Shown here: piece by piece, positions 35,553 through 47,544 of the stretch
Position numbering within the stretch: the first letter of the stretch is position 1
Layout of the letters: the number at the start of each line of letters is the position of its first letter
NCBI RefSeq assembly: GCF_027580225.2
Contig: NC_073361.2
Location: 27,235,001-27,299,000, forward strand
Direction of reading: 5' to 3'
DNA: 64,000 bases
DNA from: Misgurnus anguillicaudatus
Lineage: Eukaryota; Chordata; Actinopteri; Cypriniformes; Cobitidae
Translations under genes and position numbers: made by a program
Notes under the pieces: generated by a model
What the model was told of the DNA's origin: nothing
The model's database searches: none
The model's input: the letters and a program-made list of their open reading frames with translations, nothing else

Positions 35553-38500
35553 AATGCATTAAAATGTATTACGATACGGTAATGAGGATTTTGTGCTTAA
35601 ACATCTATGCTTATCTTAAATTTAAAGTCATAAATCATCATAAATGTATCCTACATGCAAAGCACTTTAAATTAAATCCTTTTTGTAAGGAACATGCTAT
35701 ATAAATAAACTTGCCTAAAAATAGGTTCATTTTGTTTATGCAGTTTTGTTTTGTTTGCATACTACTGTGTACTCGCAGCAAATCATGCCATATCAGTAGT
35801 ACTATAGTATGCTAATCTGAACTTATCCGGAGTCTGTGTTATGTAGAAGTGAGCTTGGCATCAAGACGTCACCGAATTGGAGCGTGTGGACATTTTTTCC
35901 AGATACCTACAGTATCAGTAGGAAATCCCAAACATCTCAAGAGAGCTGATAGCCTAATGTGCGTCTGTTCAACACCAACAATCGCCCGCTCCATTAAAGA
36001 TTGAAGAGCAACAGCCCCTTTCAGCACACTAACAATACGCCAAGGAAAACCAAAGGGTGAATGAGATTGAGGGAAAGACAGACAAAAAACAAACAGTAAA
36101 AAATATCCAGCTAGAAATACACATTGCATAAAGCTGGAGCTGTGCTGTGGGTTGCCACCGAGATTGGGTCGCGCTGGTGTGCTCTGTTCTCCAGCAGGAC
36201 TCAGATAAACAGACGGGCTTGTCGTTCCCTCCCCGGTGAAAAATCTGCTCCGTGTACTGAGCCAAACTGACATCACAGGGACCATGTGTGAACTCAACAT
36301 GCTACATTGAGCACGGAGCACTATGATCTCGCCTGGAAATGCACACGATGACACAATGTTGGAACACTGCATAGATGCATGCATAAACATACAGACACGC
36401 AGGACACCAAAAAGCGTAAATGCGGCAACTGTTAACAGTCAAAGGAATGGTCTTTTTTCCCAAGATAAATTAAAGCTTTCCCATTTTGGGGTGGACTGCT
36501 CCTTTAAGCTGACATGAACCTGACAGGCAATTGAAAACAAACCCATTTAGTGGAAATAAAACAGGAGAGCTGATAAAAGTCCGACAATCCCAAAAGCCAA
36601 TTAACTTTCATCTTGACCTCAATGGGCCTGCAGTCAAACTCGAGACACCGAGTGAAGCTCATCTCATAAACACTCAGACGACATAAACACACAGCTGGAA
36701 GACGGCAGAAATCATCTAATAAACATTCTGGCTTCTGTACATTCAAAAGCCATCAAAAGAGATCTCAACATTGTGCTCGCCAACAAAACAGACAGGGTGC
36801 CACTCAAAGACTTCATTTACAGGGTTTTGCTGTGATCGGATCTGTCGATCTACGGTTGGGCCGTCCCTCGCACGTAACTCGGCAGGACACACAACCTGTA
36901 GTAAAATCATAGTTTAAATATACGTATCTGGCAGACGCATTTATCCAAAACGACTACACGGTGTACATTTTTATTATTGTGTGTTCTCTGAGATCAAGCT
37001 CACAACCTTTTGCACAAGTAGAGTTAAAGAGAGGACTTATGGGATGGGTTGCGCATTGTGTATTCCCTTTGAAGCTGTGCATTGCTGTGAGAGCTACGTG
37101 TAAATGAAGTGTCTGTATTGCATGTGGCTTATACAAGTGTGATAAAACCCAAAGCATGGCTATTAATATCCAATATTTAAGGTTTTTGACTATATCAAAA
37201 TGCCATTCATACACACATCAGCACATGTTTAGGAGATAAAACACTTTAACCATTGAGACAGCTTAAATATATCACTATATCTTGTTTAGACTTGACATTA
37301 ACAGTTAGGGTGCGTCTGATTTCTCTGTCTTACCCCTTGCCCTTACCCCTCGGTTTTGCGCATTCATGTGAGGCGAAGTGGCGTCTCAATTCTCAGTTTG
37401 ATCAAGGGCTAGAGCCAAGGCGTAGGGATACATAGCGAAGTGTGATAAGGACCACACTTGAAAGAGAGGGGTTAATGTTAACGTAGGAATTTCTCAGCAG
37501 AGCCGGCATCGAGATGTTTTATGGCTCCATGTCGAACTGTCAAGAAGTCGCACAAATAAAAGTAACGTTATTTTCAGCAGTTTAATTGAGATTATATTAT
37601 GACACTCATGTTTTATGATACTTTTAATAAAATGCGGTTTTAATTGTAATATTTAAGTTATGCGCTATTTGTTGAGCTCAGCTCAGGCAATCGATACCAC
37701 AACCTGAGACGGCGGCATCTTTGTTTATGTCAACGCTTGTCTGTTTAGCCAATTAGCGGCAAGGGAAGATGACGCAAACGGTAATCGAGTGGTGTCTCAT
37801 TTTTTAAACGAACGATCTGTCTTAGTTAGTTAGTGTACGCCAATGTATGTGCACGGTGAAATGCACAGCCATGCAAAGCATAGTTTATTTGACTTATGCG
37901 TGTACACAGACGTTTGACGGATGTGCATTCCGACAAAATGCAATGCATCTCTTGGGCTACACACTACATTCTCGTGTACGCCCATGCATGCGTGACCTAC
38001 ACGTAGAAAGTACATGTGGTTACAATAATCTTGTATGCTTAAAAACTAAACTACACTTCTAGCTTTAGATTTTGATACCGTTCACATTTTAGCCGGTACC
38101 CGTATCGGTACCCAAAATTCGGTAACGGTACCCGTGGTACATTTTTAGTGCTTTTATATTTCTGCAAGTCTTAAATGTAGTGTACAATACAAACATAGAT
38201 TATTCTTTATTAAAGCTACAAAAGTTACTTATTCAAGTGAAATATTTCGTTCGTTTTCCATTTTATGATTAACATTAAACAACAAGCATCAGGTCTATAT
38301 TGCAACTTTAAGAGTGCGCGGATCCAAAATACTGTATTTTATTTGATTATATATTCTAATATTTTATTTCTCAACTACTTATATTCACTTGAGAGATAGC
38401 GTAAAAGACTTTACAATGATAATTACTAATGATTTTTAGATCATTATGTGTAAATATGTCCGTTCAAGCACAAGAAAACATGAACTACATTAGCATTCGC

Positions 38501-38605
38501 GTGCTTGTCTTTAGATGTGGCTTTTCGGATTTGCACGCAAACAAGACTCATCAAACAGCGCATGAGTAGCTAATTTAGATCGGTTACACACCGTCTTGTG
38601 CTTAA
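35553..38605. other. Intron 1, no gene supported
   Basis: Contains the longest unsupported minus frame in the intron (35869-36390, 173 residues, no known domain, no splice or codon-use support) and a SINE-tail fragment near 36928-37040. No confident gene. Confidence 0.4.
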
Positions 38606-39131
38606 ATATTGAACTCTTTCAAAGTATCTCGTCAATTAAGAGAAAACGCGTCCCTGCCAATGATGAGTATTTCCGGCTTTCCACAATACCACTATTATCC
38701 ACCAGGTGCCGCACTTCCGCAACTTATAAAACCCAGAAGTATTGCCCTAGGGCAGTGTTTCCCAATCCTGGTCCTCGGGCACCCCCTCCCAGAAAGTTTT
38801 AGATGTCTCCTTATTTAAAACACCTGATTTGACTCATCAGCCTCCTTCCAAAATGGTAAACATGTGTCCCTAACAAGCTGATGAGTTAAATCAGGTGTGT
38901 TAAATAAGGAGACATCTAAAACTTTCTGGGAGGGGGTGCCCGAGGACCAGGGTTGGGAAACACTGCCCTTTTTTTTAAAGCTGAGGGTCTGTTCTTTCAT
39001 TTGACATATTGTATGTTTATATATTTAAGAGAAATATTTTCTTGAAGTCATTAAACTTTTGTGAAAATCATGAAAAATATTAGCGCTGGCTGGCAACTTT
39101 TTTTAAAAAAACGATGACGGGGAAAAGTTAA
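38606..39131. mobile_element. 'CTCTTTC' MITE, second locus, interrupted
   Basis: Shares AGAGAAAACGC, CCGCAACTT and the tail AACTTTTGTGAAAATCATGA with the cluster at 21130-22187. It is split by the hAT MITE 38753-38965. Confidence 0.65.
38753..38965. mobile_element. hAT MITE, 213 bp, near-perfect foldback
   Basis: Ends CAGTGTTTCCCAATCCTGGT … CCAGGGTTGGGAAACACTG. The arms match over roughly 90 bp with few differences. Flanks CCCTAGGG and CCCTTTTT do not give a clean 8-bp duplication. Confidence 0.85.
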
Positions 39132-40226
39132 ATTGCCAAGGAATAAAATCATCTGAAAATGATAAACATTTGTGACGACGCAGCCCATTGCCCTGTTTGC
39201 TGTGTATAAACAAGTTGCAGGGGTGACATCACAAAATTTGGTACAGATTGATTTTATGTGAATCTTTACTCTGTAGTAACTACGTAATTTGTTCTGTGCT
39301 TTTACCAAGTTCGGTACCCAACCCTATTAAAAGTATGAAAAACAGAGGCTGAACTCTATTTGACTCCACACACGCACACATCATGTTATGCGAGTCAAAC
39401 GTGTCATTCTTAAATGCGCTTTCTTTGTCTGAAAGCCATGACAAACCATTCACATCGACTGCTCTGACGCAACTGTGCTATTTTATAACTTCTGCGCATA
39501 CATTCGCAAGACATAATCGCTTAAATCCGTACGAGGAATAAAATAACACTCCAGTAATCTGAACGATTTATATTAATACAACTTTTTCCACTTAATAAAT
39601 CTTTCTTTTAATTAAAGAATAAATCAGTTGTGTCTTCGGGAGATAACTCCTCTCGCTGAATCTGGACGACCATTCTTTAGCTGAAAGGCTCGTAAAGACC
39701 TCCAGAGAGAAATACATACAGAATATAAAGTGGGAACTGCCAAGAAAAGATTACATGTCCATTGTCAGCTCTTAATAATTTGGCACTCTGAAAGACCAAA
39801 TAGTTCGTCAATGGTTTCTTTTATAACACACCTCGCTGCCTCCGCTGCACACTAGTTAAATTCTTCTTTTGTCCATCTGTCACACGCTATTAATAATGTC
39901 TTTCTCCCAAACACACAAGGGGAAGAAAAAGAGAGAGAGAGAGAAAGAAAGAAAGAAAGAGAGAGACACTATGCATGCTCTCTTCACATTGAATATTTGA
40001 TCTGAAAAAGATTGCAGCACAAAAAACACTACTAGGCCTATTGTGCCGAAACAATGCTAATCATGTTGAACCAACGTACAGAAGCAGTGAGATGACAGGA
40101 AGTAAAAGTGATCCTCTGCTCCACTGACCAATCAGCTTCTGACCTCAGCCCTCGTGAGCAGGTCAAATGTCAGTGGGCCATTAAAAACAAGACTTATTTT
40201 GGTTAAACTGTCAACATAGCTAGAAC
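39132..40226. other. Intron 1, no gene seen
   Basis: A hAT end (GTTCGGTACCCAACCCTA) finishes at about 39326; its partner probably begins near 38080 (GGTACCCGTATCGGTACCC). A GA/GAAA run lies at 39929-39966. Confidence 0.4.
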
Positions 40227-41015
40227 CAGTGTTGGGTAAGTTACTCAAAAAAAAGTACTTAATTACTAGTTACTAATTACACCTTCAATCATGTAATTAC
40301 TGTACAAATTACTCGCTCCAAAAAGTATTTAATTACTTATTACTTTCCAAATACTATTAAGTAAATCATACAAAGATAGGCTTGAAATGGCTCAAATAAA
40401 TCATATAAAGGTATATTGTCCAATTGGACAAATTGGTCATACTTTTTAAGGTCCCATTCTTGCTATTAACGAACTATTATCTACTTTTGCCTCAATAAAG
40501 TCGTAATTAATGTTTAAGTATAGACCGTTTCAGCAGTAACAACATAAACAAGCAGCTTTCGTGGTCCACACTTAACTTCTGGTAAACTCCGCTAAGAATA
40601 AACAATAACAATGTACTTTAAAAGTAGTTTATTTATATAACAAGCAAAATAAACAACACATAGATTACCTAGGAAACAGGTACATTTGTTTTGTTTGACG
40701 AGGTATTTGTGTAAGAGTTCAGTTTAGCAACTAGTCAGACCATTAAAAAAAAAACTGAAACCAGAAGTAAAGTTCGGACCAGACGCATATTGCGTCACCG
40801 CACGTGCGTCCGATGAAACCGTCTGTAGGGATAAGGATGTAGAATAAGGTTTTGCAGAATCAGGCATTAATATGTGCATTTTAAGTATTAATAAACTGCC
40901 AAAATCCCTGTAATATTATTAATGCTAATAACCAACTAGTTAAAAGTAAGAATTGTAAACTACACTAGAGTGTTATCATTATTCTTATTAACTCACCAAA
41001 GTATTTAAAGCTATA

Positions 41016-41530
41016 CCCAGTCTCATGTAGATGCGTATAAATAGCACGAAGTGTGAAAATCGTGCAATACACACGCCAAACTCCACCCCGGGGCGCACAC
41101 CACACGTCAGTCCCTCCCATTCACCCAAACGGCGCATCTTTTTTTCATTTCATTTATTTGTTTCTCAATTTTTTTCTGATTTTTAAACAGTTTTCCCTTA
41201 GGTTTATAGGGTTAGATTTCAGATTTGCTTAAGGAGGTTCTTTAATATACAGGTTGCTCTATGTTTTGTCTATATTTAAGCAATGGTCGCTTGGAGTTGG
41301 GGTTAAAGATGGGGTTTGGGTTAGGATGTCAATTTTATATAACAAAAAGTTGTTTTAACCCTAAACCCTAAAAAAATTGAGAAACCAATAAATAAAACAA
41401 CAAAAAAGATGTGCCGTTTAAGTGAATGGGAAAAACTGGCGTATCATATGCGCGACAAAGTGGAATTTGTCGTATGTATTGCACGATTTTCACACTTTGT
41501 CCTATTTATACGCAACTCCTGGAGACTGGG
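41016..41530. mobile_element. Nested foldback MITE (CCCAGTCTC ends)
   Basis: CCCAGTCTCATGTAGATGCG … CGCAACTCCTGGAGACTGGG. Outer arms of about 70 bp are clear (e.g. GTGTGAAAATCGTGCAATAC and its inverse), with a second inner inverted pair (AATGGGAGG / AATGGG). Confidence 0.75.
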
Positions 41531-41732
41531 TTGATTTAAAGTGAGAAAGATACAGACAAAACATCAATTTTAAAGGCGCAGTGCGTGATCTCTGAAAGCC
41601 ATGTTGATATTTAAAATCTCTTAAACAAACACGCCCCTACACCAATAGAATCTGGACCTTCTTTTAATTGACCCGCCCCACACATATGCAACCCAGTCAA
41701 CGATGTAGGTTAATAGACACGCCCCCTTACTG

Positions 41733-41735
<3 letters not shown>

Positions 41736-41782
<47 letters not shown>
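41736..41782. repeat. TA microsatellite
   Basis: About 23 TA units. The minus-strand YIYIYI frame over it is an artefact. Confidence 0.97.
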
Positions 41783-41785
<3 letters not shown>

Positions 41786-41950
41786 GTTTTGCAGTCCATA
41801 CACAGTATTTTTGTTAATTACATCAAAAGTAACTGTAATCAAATCACTTGAAAAATAACAGTAATCCCTTACTTTACTTTTTCAAGAAAAAAGTAATTAA
41901 ATTACAGTAACTAATTACTTAGTAATCAGTTACCCAACACTGGCTAGAAC

Positions 41951-43370
41951 TATACTCTAATTTATAAAGGCACACTCATCCTGTCTCTACGAATCCCAAT
42001 GTAGGTGTACGGGATGTTACTGATATAAACCTTTCTGCATCTGCAATTCCAACCCAGCATATGAGCAAAACTGTTGCAATAAATGTCCATTTATAACACC
42101 AGGGCATTCGGTACAACTACTGTATGATCTTTTACCCCAACAGACTGAACAATAATTCATACACAGGTTTGTTACGCTCGTATTTATTGAATTAACTTTT
42201 TCGTTTTCTGCCAAGTTTGTCTATAGTGGAAAGGTGACCGATTTTGCTCGATTTCATTTATATAATCTAATTATATAATCAAAGTCGTTTCAAAACAGAC
42301 ATTTTTACGAAGGAACGCTTAAAGACATGGTGACTGGGGACTTTAAAGTACCTACTACTGTAGTTCGTTGTGGCTGTCCTGAGAAAACCTCTAATCTTAA
42401 AATGTCTGTATAGGAGCAATTCTCCAAAAGACCGAAAATAATAACCGCTGTCAGAATGAAAGGAGTTTCAAGCAAGCCTTTTCTTTAGCACGTATGTTAA
42501 AGGCGTATGAACATCTGACACAGCTGTCAAACTCATAAACAAGCGGTCTGCCTCTACACATCATCATCGAGTGTTTAATTCATTATAAGCCAAAAAGCGA
42601 AACGCTGCCCTGATTACAGTATTCCCTATCCCAAATAACACAAACAGCTGTGTCGCATGAGCGCAACTTTCGACCAACTGTAAATTCGCAGCAGACTTTA
42701 TAGCGCTGGCACATTTCAAAGACAGAGCCGCTTTGAAAGGATTTCTTTGCATGAAATGTTACTGCGTTTCATTAAAAAAATCTTGCAACGTCGAACTGTA
42801 AAAGCAAACTTTACTGCTACAATATTTAGGCTGTAATGACAGGCTGACTTCTTCGGTTACTGGCCGGATATCAAGTCATGTCGAGTTGATTTATTCCGCC
42901 CTCTCATGAATCAGATGGTGCCAATACAACAAACCCAACATCACAGTGTGTGTGTGCGTGTGTCCGGAGGAGCAGAAAAAAAGAGCATACAGGTTTTTGG
43001 ACTAGAATTATGGAAGCATATAAACTGGGAAATCTCAACCTCTTTTTCTCTACCAAACAAATAACAGTACTGACACACTTATTGTGCTGCAATAAGTCAA
43101 CATGAATTTCACCATGTTTGTACTAATTAAGTTCTTTTGGAGTGGCCATAGATATCAAACCTCATGTTATAAACATGCACTCTCAAAAATAAAGGTACAA
43201 AAGCTGGGCGGTACACCTTTGAGGGTGCATTTTAGTACCAAAGGTACATATTAGGACCTTTCCATCTCAGTGGCAACTTTTGTACCTTCAGTTCTGACAG
43301 CAATGAAACGCACAAAGTCTTTACATAATAAGTGAATTCTGTGTGATATAATAACACAAACTTTACTGTA
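41951..43370. other. Intron 1 near exon 1, no gene seen
   Basis: A CACTA-like MITE half at about 43181-43275 (CACTCTCAAAAATAAAGGTA … 'AAAGGTAC' units). No gene. Confidence 0.45.
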
Positions 43371-43602
43371 CACTGTAAAAATAATGGTTTCTTAAGGGTT
43401 CTTTGTTGGGCTGTATGGTTCCATAAAGGACCTTTAACATCCAAAGAACCTTTCTATTGCACAAATGGCTCATTGTGGTGGATAAAAATGTTCAACAGAG
43501 CATAACAAGTAAGAATGAAGTTATTATTTAAGAACCTTGACTGAAAGTCAATGGTTCTTCTGTCACTATATGAAGAACCCGTTGCACCTTTATTTTTAAC
43601 AC
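43371..43602. mobile_element. CACTA/EnSpm-like MITE
   Basis: Left end CACTGTAAAAATAATGGTTT, right end CACCTTTATTTTTAACAC, with repeated 'AAGGGTTCTT/AAGAACC' units between. Non-coding. Confidence 0.65.
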
Positions 43603-43909
43603 AATAACACAGACCCTTCCCATGGGTTCAATTTTTGCTATAAATCAAGCACTGTATGAGTCATATGTAAGATAGACCACAACAAAGTGTGAGAAATAAC
43701 ACGAAAGCCATTCTTACTGCATGCTGTATAGATGTGAATTTGATAAACTTTGCTTTGTTATTGGGTGGGTTGCATTATTAGATACCCAAAGGTTGAATTG
43801 CATTCGTGCTCATGCAAGACGGCTCAATCCAGCGCATGGTTTGTTATTATAGATGTAAAGGACATCATCATCATCATCATCATCTGAGCATCTTCTCAGG
43901 ATGTCTTAC

Positions 43910-44023
43910 CTCCACACTGAACTGCTGTTCCTCACCGTCCACAGCACATACAATCCACAGCAAGAACTGCGCGCACAAGCAATTCAACCCTTTCCTATTA
44001 TGCAATGTTAACCAGACCATCAT
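43910..44023 (-). CDS. mmp16: mmp16 exon 1: start codon, signal peptide, start of propeptide
   Basis: First coding exon of a membrane-type matrix metalloproteinase. It reads 38 codons from tandem ATGs (44023-44018) to GAG, then a GTAAGAC donor (GT at 43909-43908). The peptide begins MMVWLTLHNRKG, has a hydrophobic signal core (QFLLWIVCAV) and ends EEQQFSVE. From memory the equivalent place in vertebrate MMP16 ends EQYFNVE before the exon-2 WLQ motif, so position and phase agree. The signal would send the protease to the secretory pathway, where MT-MMPs mature and reach the plasma membrane. I chose the first of the two ATGs; either would work. It joins exon 2 in phase 0 across a 24-kb intron. 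The exon is too short and too diverged to be called from similarity alone; the join, the signal peptide and the CpG-rich upstream DNA support it together. Confidence 0.88.
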
Positions 44024-44099
44024 GACCCGTATTTATTGGTTTTTGGCTGTTCTTATGAACGGTCAACAAAAAGCAAATGACCAAAAGAAGGAATAAATC

Positions 44100-44440
44100 C
44101 CCCTCGTCTCAGCTGGTCGCAAACATTAGAGGCAGACAAACAGTCGACACGTCGCGAGATGTTGTTGAGATATAACGGTCTCGTGCTAACTCCGGGAGGC
44201 TCTGGTCGCGGCGTTTTCTCCTTTCGAGCTTGTCTTTGTCTCCCGGAGACGCGGATGTGATGATGCTCGGATAAGTCACATTTAGTTGTGCTGCTCCTCT
44301 CGTGCTCGGCGCGATGGACTGCGAGTTTTCAACCGTACCTCTCGTGTCTGCGCATGCGCGCTGCGCTCCGCTCTGAATCCCACCTCAGCGGAGAACACAC
44401 GGAGACCGACGTCACGCGAACCCAACACCACAACACACTG
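44100..44440 (-). promoter_or_regulatory. CpG-rich putative mmp16 promoter / 5' UTR with NRF1-type palindrome
   Basis: This stretch, 80-420 bp upstream of the mmp16 start codon, is rich in CpG, while DNA on both sides is AT-rich. It holds a perfect palindromic match to the NRF1 consensus YGCGCAYGCGCR at 44349-44360 (TGCGCATGCGCG), and no convincing TATA box at a fixed distance. This is the usual look of a CpG-island promoter. The transcription start is inferred to lie in or near it. Forward-strand frames here are shadows. Confidence 0.6.
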
Positions 44441-46619
44441 TAATTATTATGATCTCATATCTGTGTTTTTTTCTCACTTATTTATTTTTTATATATTTGT
44501 TAAAAAATGGTATCTTATATTTTAATAAGTAATTTGATAAGTGATGCTTTCTGATATATATAAAATGATATATTGATATATAATCTGGAGGAATAAAGAC
44601 CACAGTGTAACGTTAATAAATGACAACAACAGTTGCAACAACACCAAATATTTGTTAAGATAAATATTTATATAGACTTTATGCATTTTTATTGCTATGT
44701 TTTTTTAAGGAGGAATGGGGGTTACTGATATTTATTATTATTGATTTTTTTTCTTCATTTTAATGTATACTGTATCTTTGTTTGTTTGAAATGTTTACAT
44801 CTCGTGTCTATTTTGAGACGCAGTGAAACGCGCATGTCCACTAGAGGGCAGAAATGTTGATCATCTCTACAAGATATAAAACCAAAAGCACATCTATACA
44901 AAGACATAAATTAAGCCACTTTTAACTGTGTGTATTTACTTAATTCTGTAATTAAAATTGAAGAATACAAACGTTTGTATGCTACATTTTTACAAATTTG
45001 CTTAATTGAGAAAACGTTAGAATAAGGCCATTTCATTATTCAGTGTGAATATGCACATTGATGCACGAAAAGCAAAACAGATTAAGTATCAGATCAATGA
45101 TTTCCAACTCACAGGCAAATGTGATGGAAAGAAAGCACAGTGCAGGGAGTACGGCCCGACCGTCTAATGAGGTTTCAATTTGCATGAGGCTGCAGGGAAT
45201 CAGCTATGCACTTTAAACAGTCAGACGAGATGAAAATGCAGCACTAACATCTGTGAAACTCCAGCCGTTAATCTTAAACGTCACTGACCGCAGGAAAGAT
45301 GGCGGCCTGCCACTGACCAGTGACAGCTCTTAAACCAGAACACAGTGCTGCTGCTGGCCAAGTCAAGCATCACTTTTACTTTAGCACACACTTATGGTAA
45401 AACTCTTATCCTAAGTATTAAACTACAGTGCATAATTCACCATTTGTCTTTTCTATTTACAATATAAAATTATGTGCTTAAAGGGAAACTTTGGTTCTGC
45501 TAGTGATTAAGTGTTTGCTGTGGATAAATACACAACTCTCTGCCAATGACTATCGCGGTAAGCATCACATTTCTGTCAAACAATTGGGTGGAGATTGGCC
45601 AGTAGGGATGCACATGACAGGTGCTTATCAAAATGGTCCCATTGAGAAGATCATTTGAGGTAAAGTAAAAAACATTGTGTTAGAGAAGAAGAACAGAGCA
45701 GGTGCTGTGATTTCAAACCTGGCATTTACCATTGACACGTAATAATGACTACTACAGCGCTTAGACTCATTTCAGTAACCATCTGTCTATCTTTCCTTTA
45801 TTTTCTTTATCTGTCCATCGTTTGTTTTCTTTGTACTCATTACTTTAGATAGAAGACTCTGTTCCTGCCCTATCTAACCTTCCCTCTGTATATAATGTCA
45901 TAATTGCATCTGGTCCCGATGCTGAACCCTCACATTTGGCTGGAGGGTTTGAAACGCTCCTTCTGCTTCCTTCACAGACCAGCCAAAAATGCTATGAACA
46001 GACCTCAGAAGCTTCAAATTTGTGGGTAAAGCATTTGGCCATTGCTCCAGGCAACCGATCATGCATCACGTCCTCCGTTTCGGCTGTAGCGACACTCTTT
46101 GACCATTTTTATCTTTATTTCTCCATCCAATTTCTTCATTTGTTGAGCCTTTATCAGTTTTATTTGCACAGATAGCTGTGGATCTTCCGGCTTTTATACA
46201 ATCTAAACCAAGGTCTACACATTTTTAGAATATAGTGATTGATGCCTGTGCTAGGTTATGGATGTTCACCATGGCATTACTCTGTGGTACTACGGTAATC
46301 TGAGTGATTTTTAGTTCATTGCTATATAGAGAGATGCATTATATAGAGCGATGATGCATTTTTGTGAGCAAAACTCAATTTAGCACTCAATTTATGTTCT
46401 CTCGTCCCGGGGTCAAAGGTTTTTTTTTAATAAGGTTTTGGTGAAATGCAAGACACTTGTAAAAACGAGCTCAAGATATTTTCACATTTTGTTCTACAAC
46501 ATAAAACACATCCATAATACCACCACTTTTCCAGCTCCCCTAGAGTTAAACATTTGATTTTTACCGTTTTGGAATCCAGTCAGCTGATCTCTGGGTTTGG
46601 CTGTACCGCTTTTAGCATA
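44441..46619. other. Upstream of mmp16, no gene seen
   Basis: AT-rich flank upstream of the promoter. The 79-residue frame at 45936-46175 has no recognised identity. Confidence 0.45.
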
Positions 46620-47223
46620 CACTCTTAAAAAAAATGGTTCCATATCGAACCAGAAATGGTTCTATCACCCGCTTCATATATGGAACCCCCAAATGGTTCA
46701 ATATAGAACCACTTTAATGGGTTCATTAAAAAGAACCCCAAATGGTTCTTTGAATCAAAGTCAGATGGTTCTATTTAGAACCATTAAAGGTTCTTTATTA
46801 TTATGAGTAATTTATTATTGATAAGAAATTATAACCGATCTAGAAAATTATAAAAGTTTACTATTTATTAATTGTATTATACAGAAATATAAATCTATAA
46901 AAATTACTTAAAATCACATCTCTTTATTCTGTATTAGACAGCAAAACTTTAGTTTACATTTAAAATGTCTCATTACATTCAACCATTTAGTTATTTAATT
47001 ATTTCCATTAAGCATTTTCACTTTTTAATAAACATACATACGTTTATATATAAATTATATATATATATAAAAACATCTCTGTATTAAACAGATAAACTCT
47101 TAATTACACTATACATAAAAAAAAAAATCAAGTTATTTCCCTTGCGCATAGATACTGTACAGTATATGCAGTACTAATTTTTAGTAACTTTTACATGTGT
47201 CTGAAATTATGAAAAGAAATCAC

Positions 47224-47518
47224 GGTAATACTTTACAATAAGGTTCATTAGTTAACATAAACTAATAATGAACTGCACTTATACAGCCTTTATTAACCTT
47301 TGTTAATGTTAATTTCAACAATTACTTTATTTAAATCTTGTTAACATTAGTTAATGCACTCTGAACTAACATGAACAAGCAATTAAAGCTTAAATTGTTA
47401 TTAACTAACATTAACAAAGATGAATAAATTCTGTAACAAATGTATTGCTTATGGTTTGTTCAAGTTAGTTAATACATTAACTAATGTTAACTAATGAACT
47501 TTATTGTAAAGTGTTACC
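47224..47518. mobile_element. hAT MITE with exact 8-bp duplication GAAATCAC
   Basis: Ends GGTAATACTTTACAATAAGG … TTATTGTAAAGTGTTACC. Flanks 47216-47223 and 47519-47526 both read GAAATCAC. The interior is full of 'GTTAACTAATG' units. Confidence 0.95.
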
Positions 47519-47544
47519 GAAATCACAATGCATTTAAAGACAAT

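Larger units (their letters stand above)
40227..41942. mobile_element. hAT element with exact 8-bp duplication GCTAGAAC, with nested insertions
   Basis: Ends CAGTGTTGGGTAAGTTACTC … AGTTACCCAACACTG. Flanks 40219-40226 and 41943-41950 are both GCTAGAAC. Subterminal 'GTAATTA' repeats. No transposase. Inside are the foldback at 41016-41530, an AGGCGCAGTGCGTGATCTC MITE fragment (about 41571-41735) and a TA microsatellite. Confidence 0.95.

Noticed and set aside
35869..36390. 173-residue minus-strand frame
   Set aside because: No recognisable family, no splice signals tying it to mmp16, low-complexity composition.
43861..43882. (CAT)n run next to mmp16 exon 1 as a His-tract coding region
   Set aside because: It lies past the exon 1 donor, in the intron; the HHHHHH forward frame is on the wrong strand.
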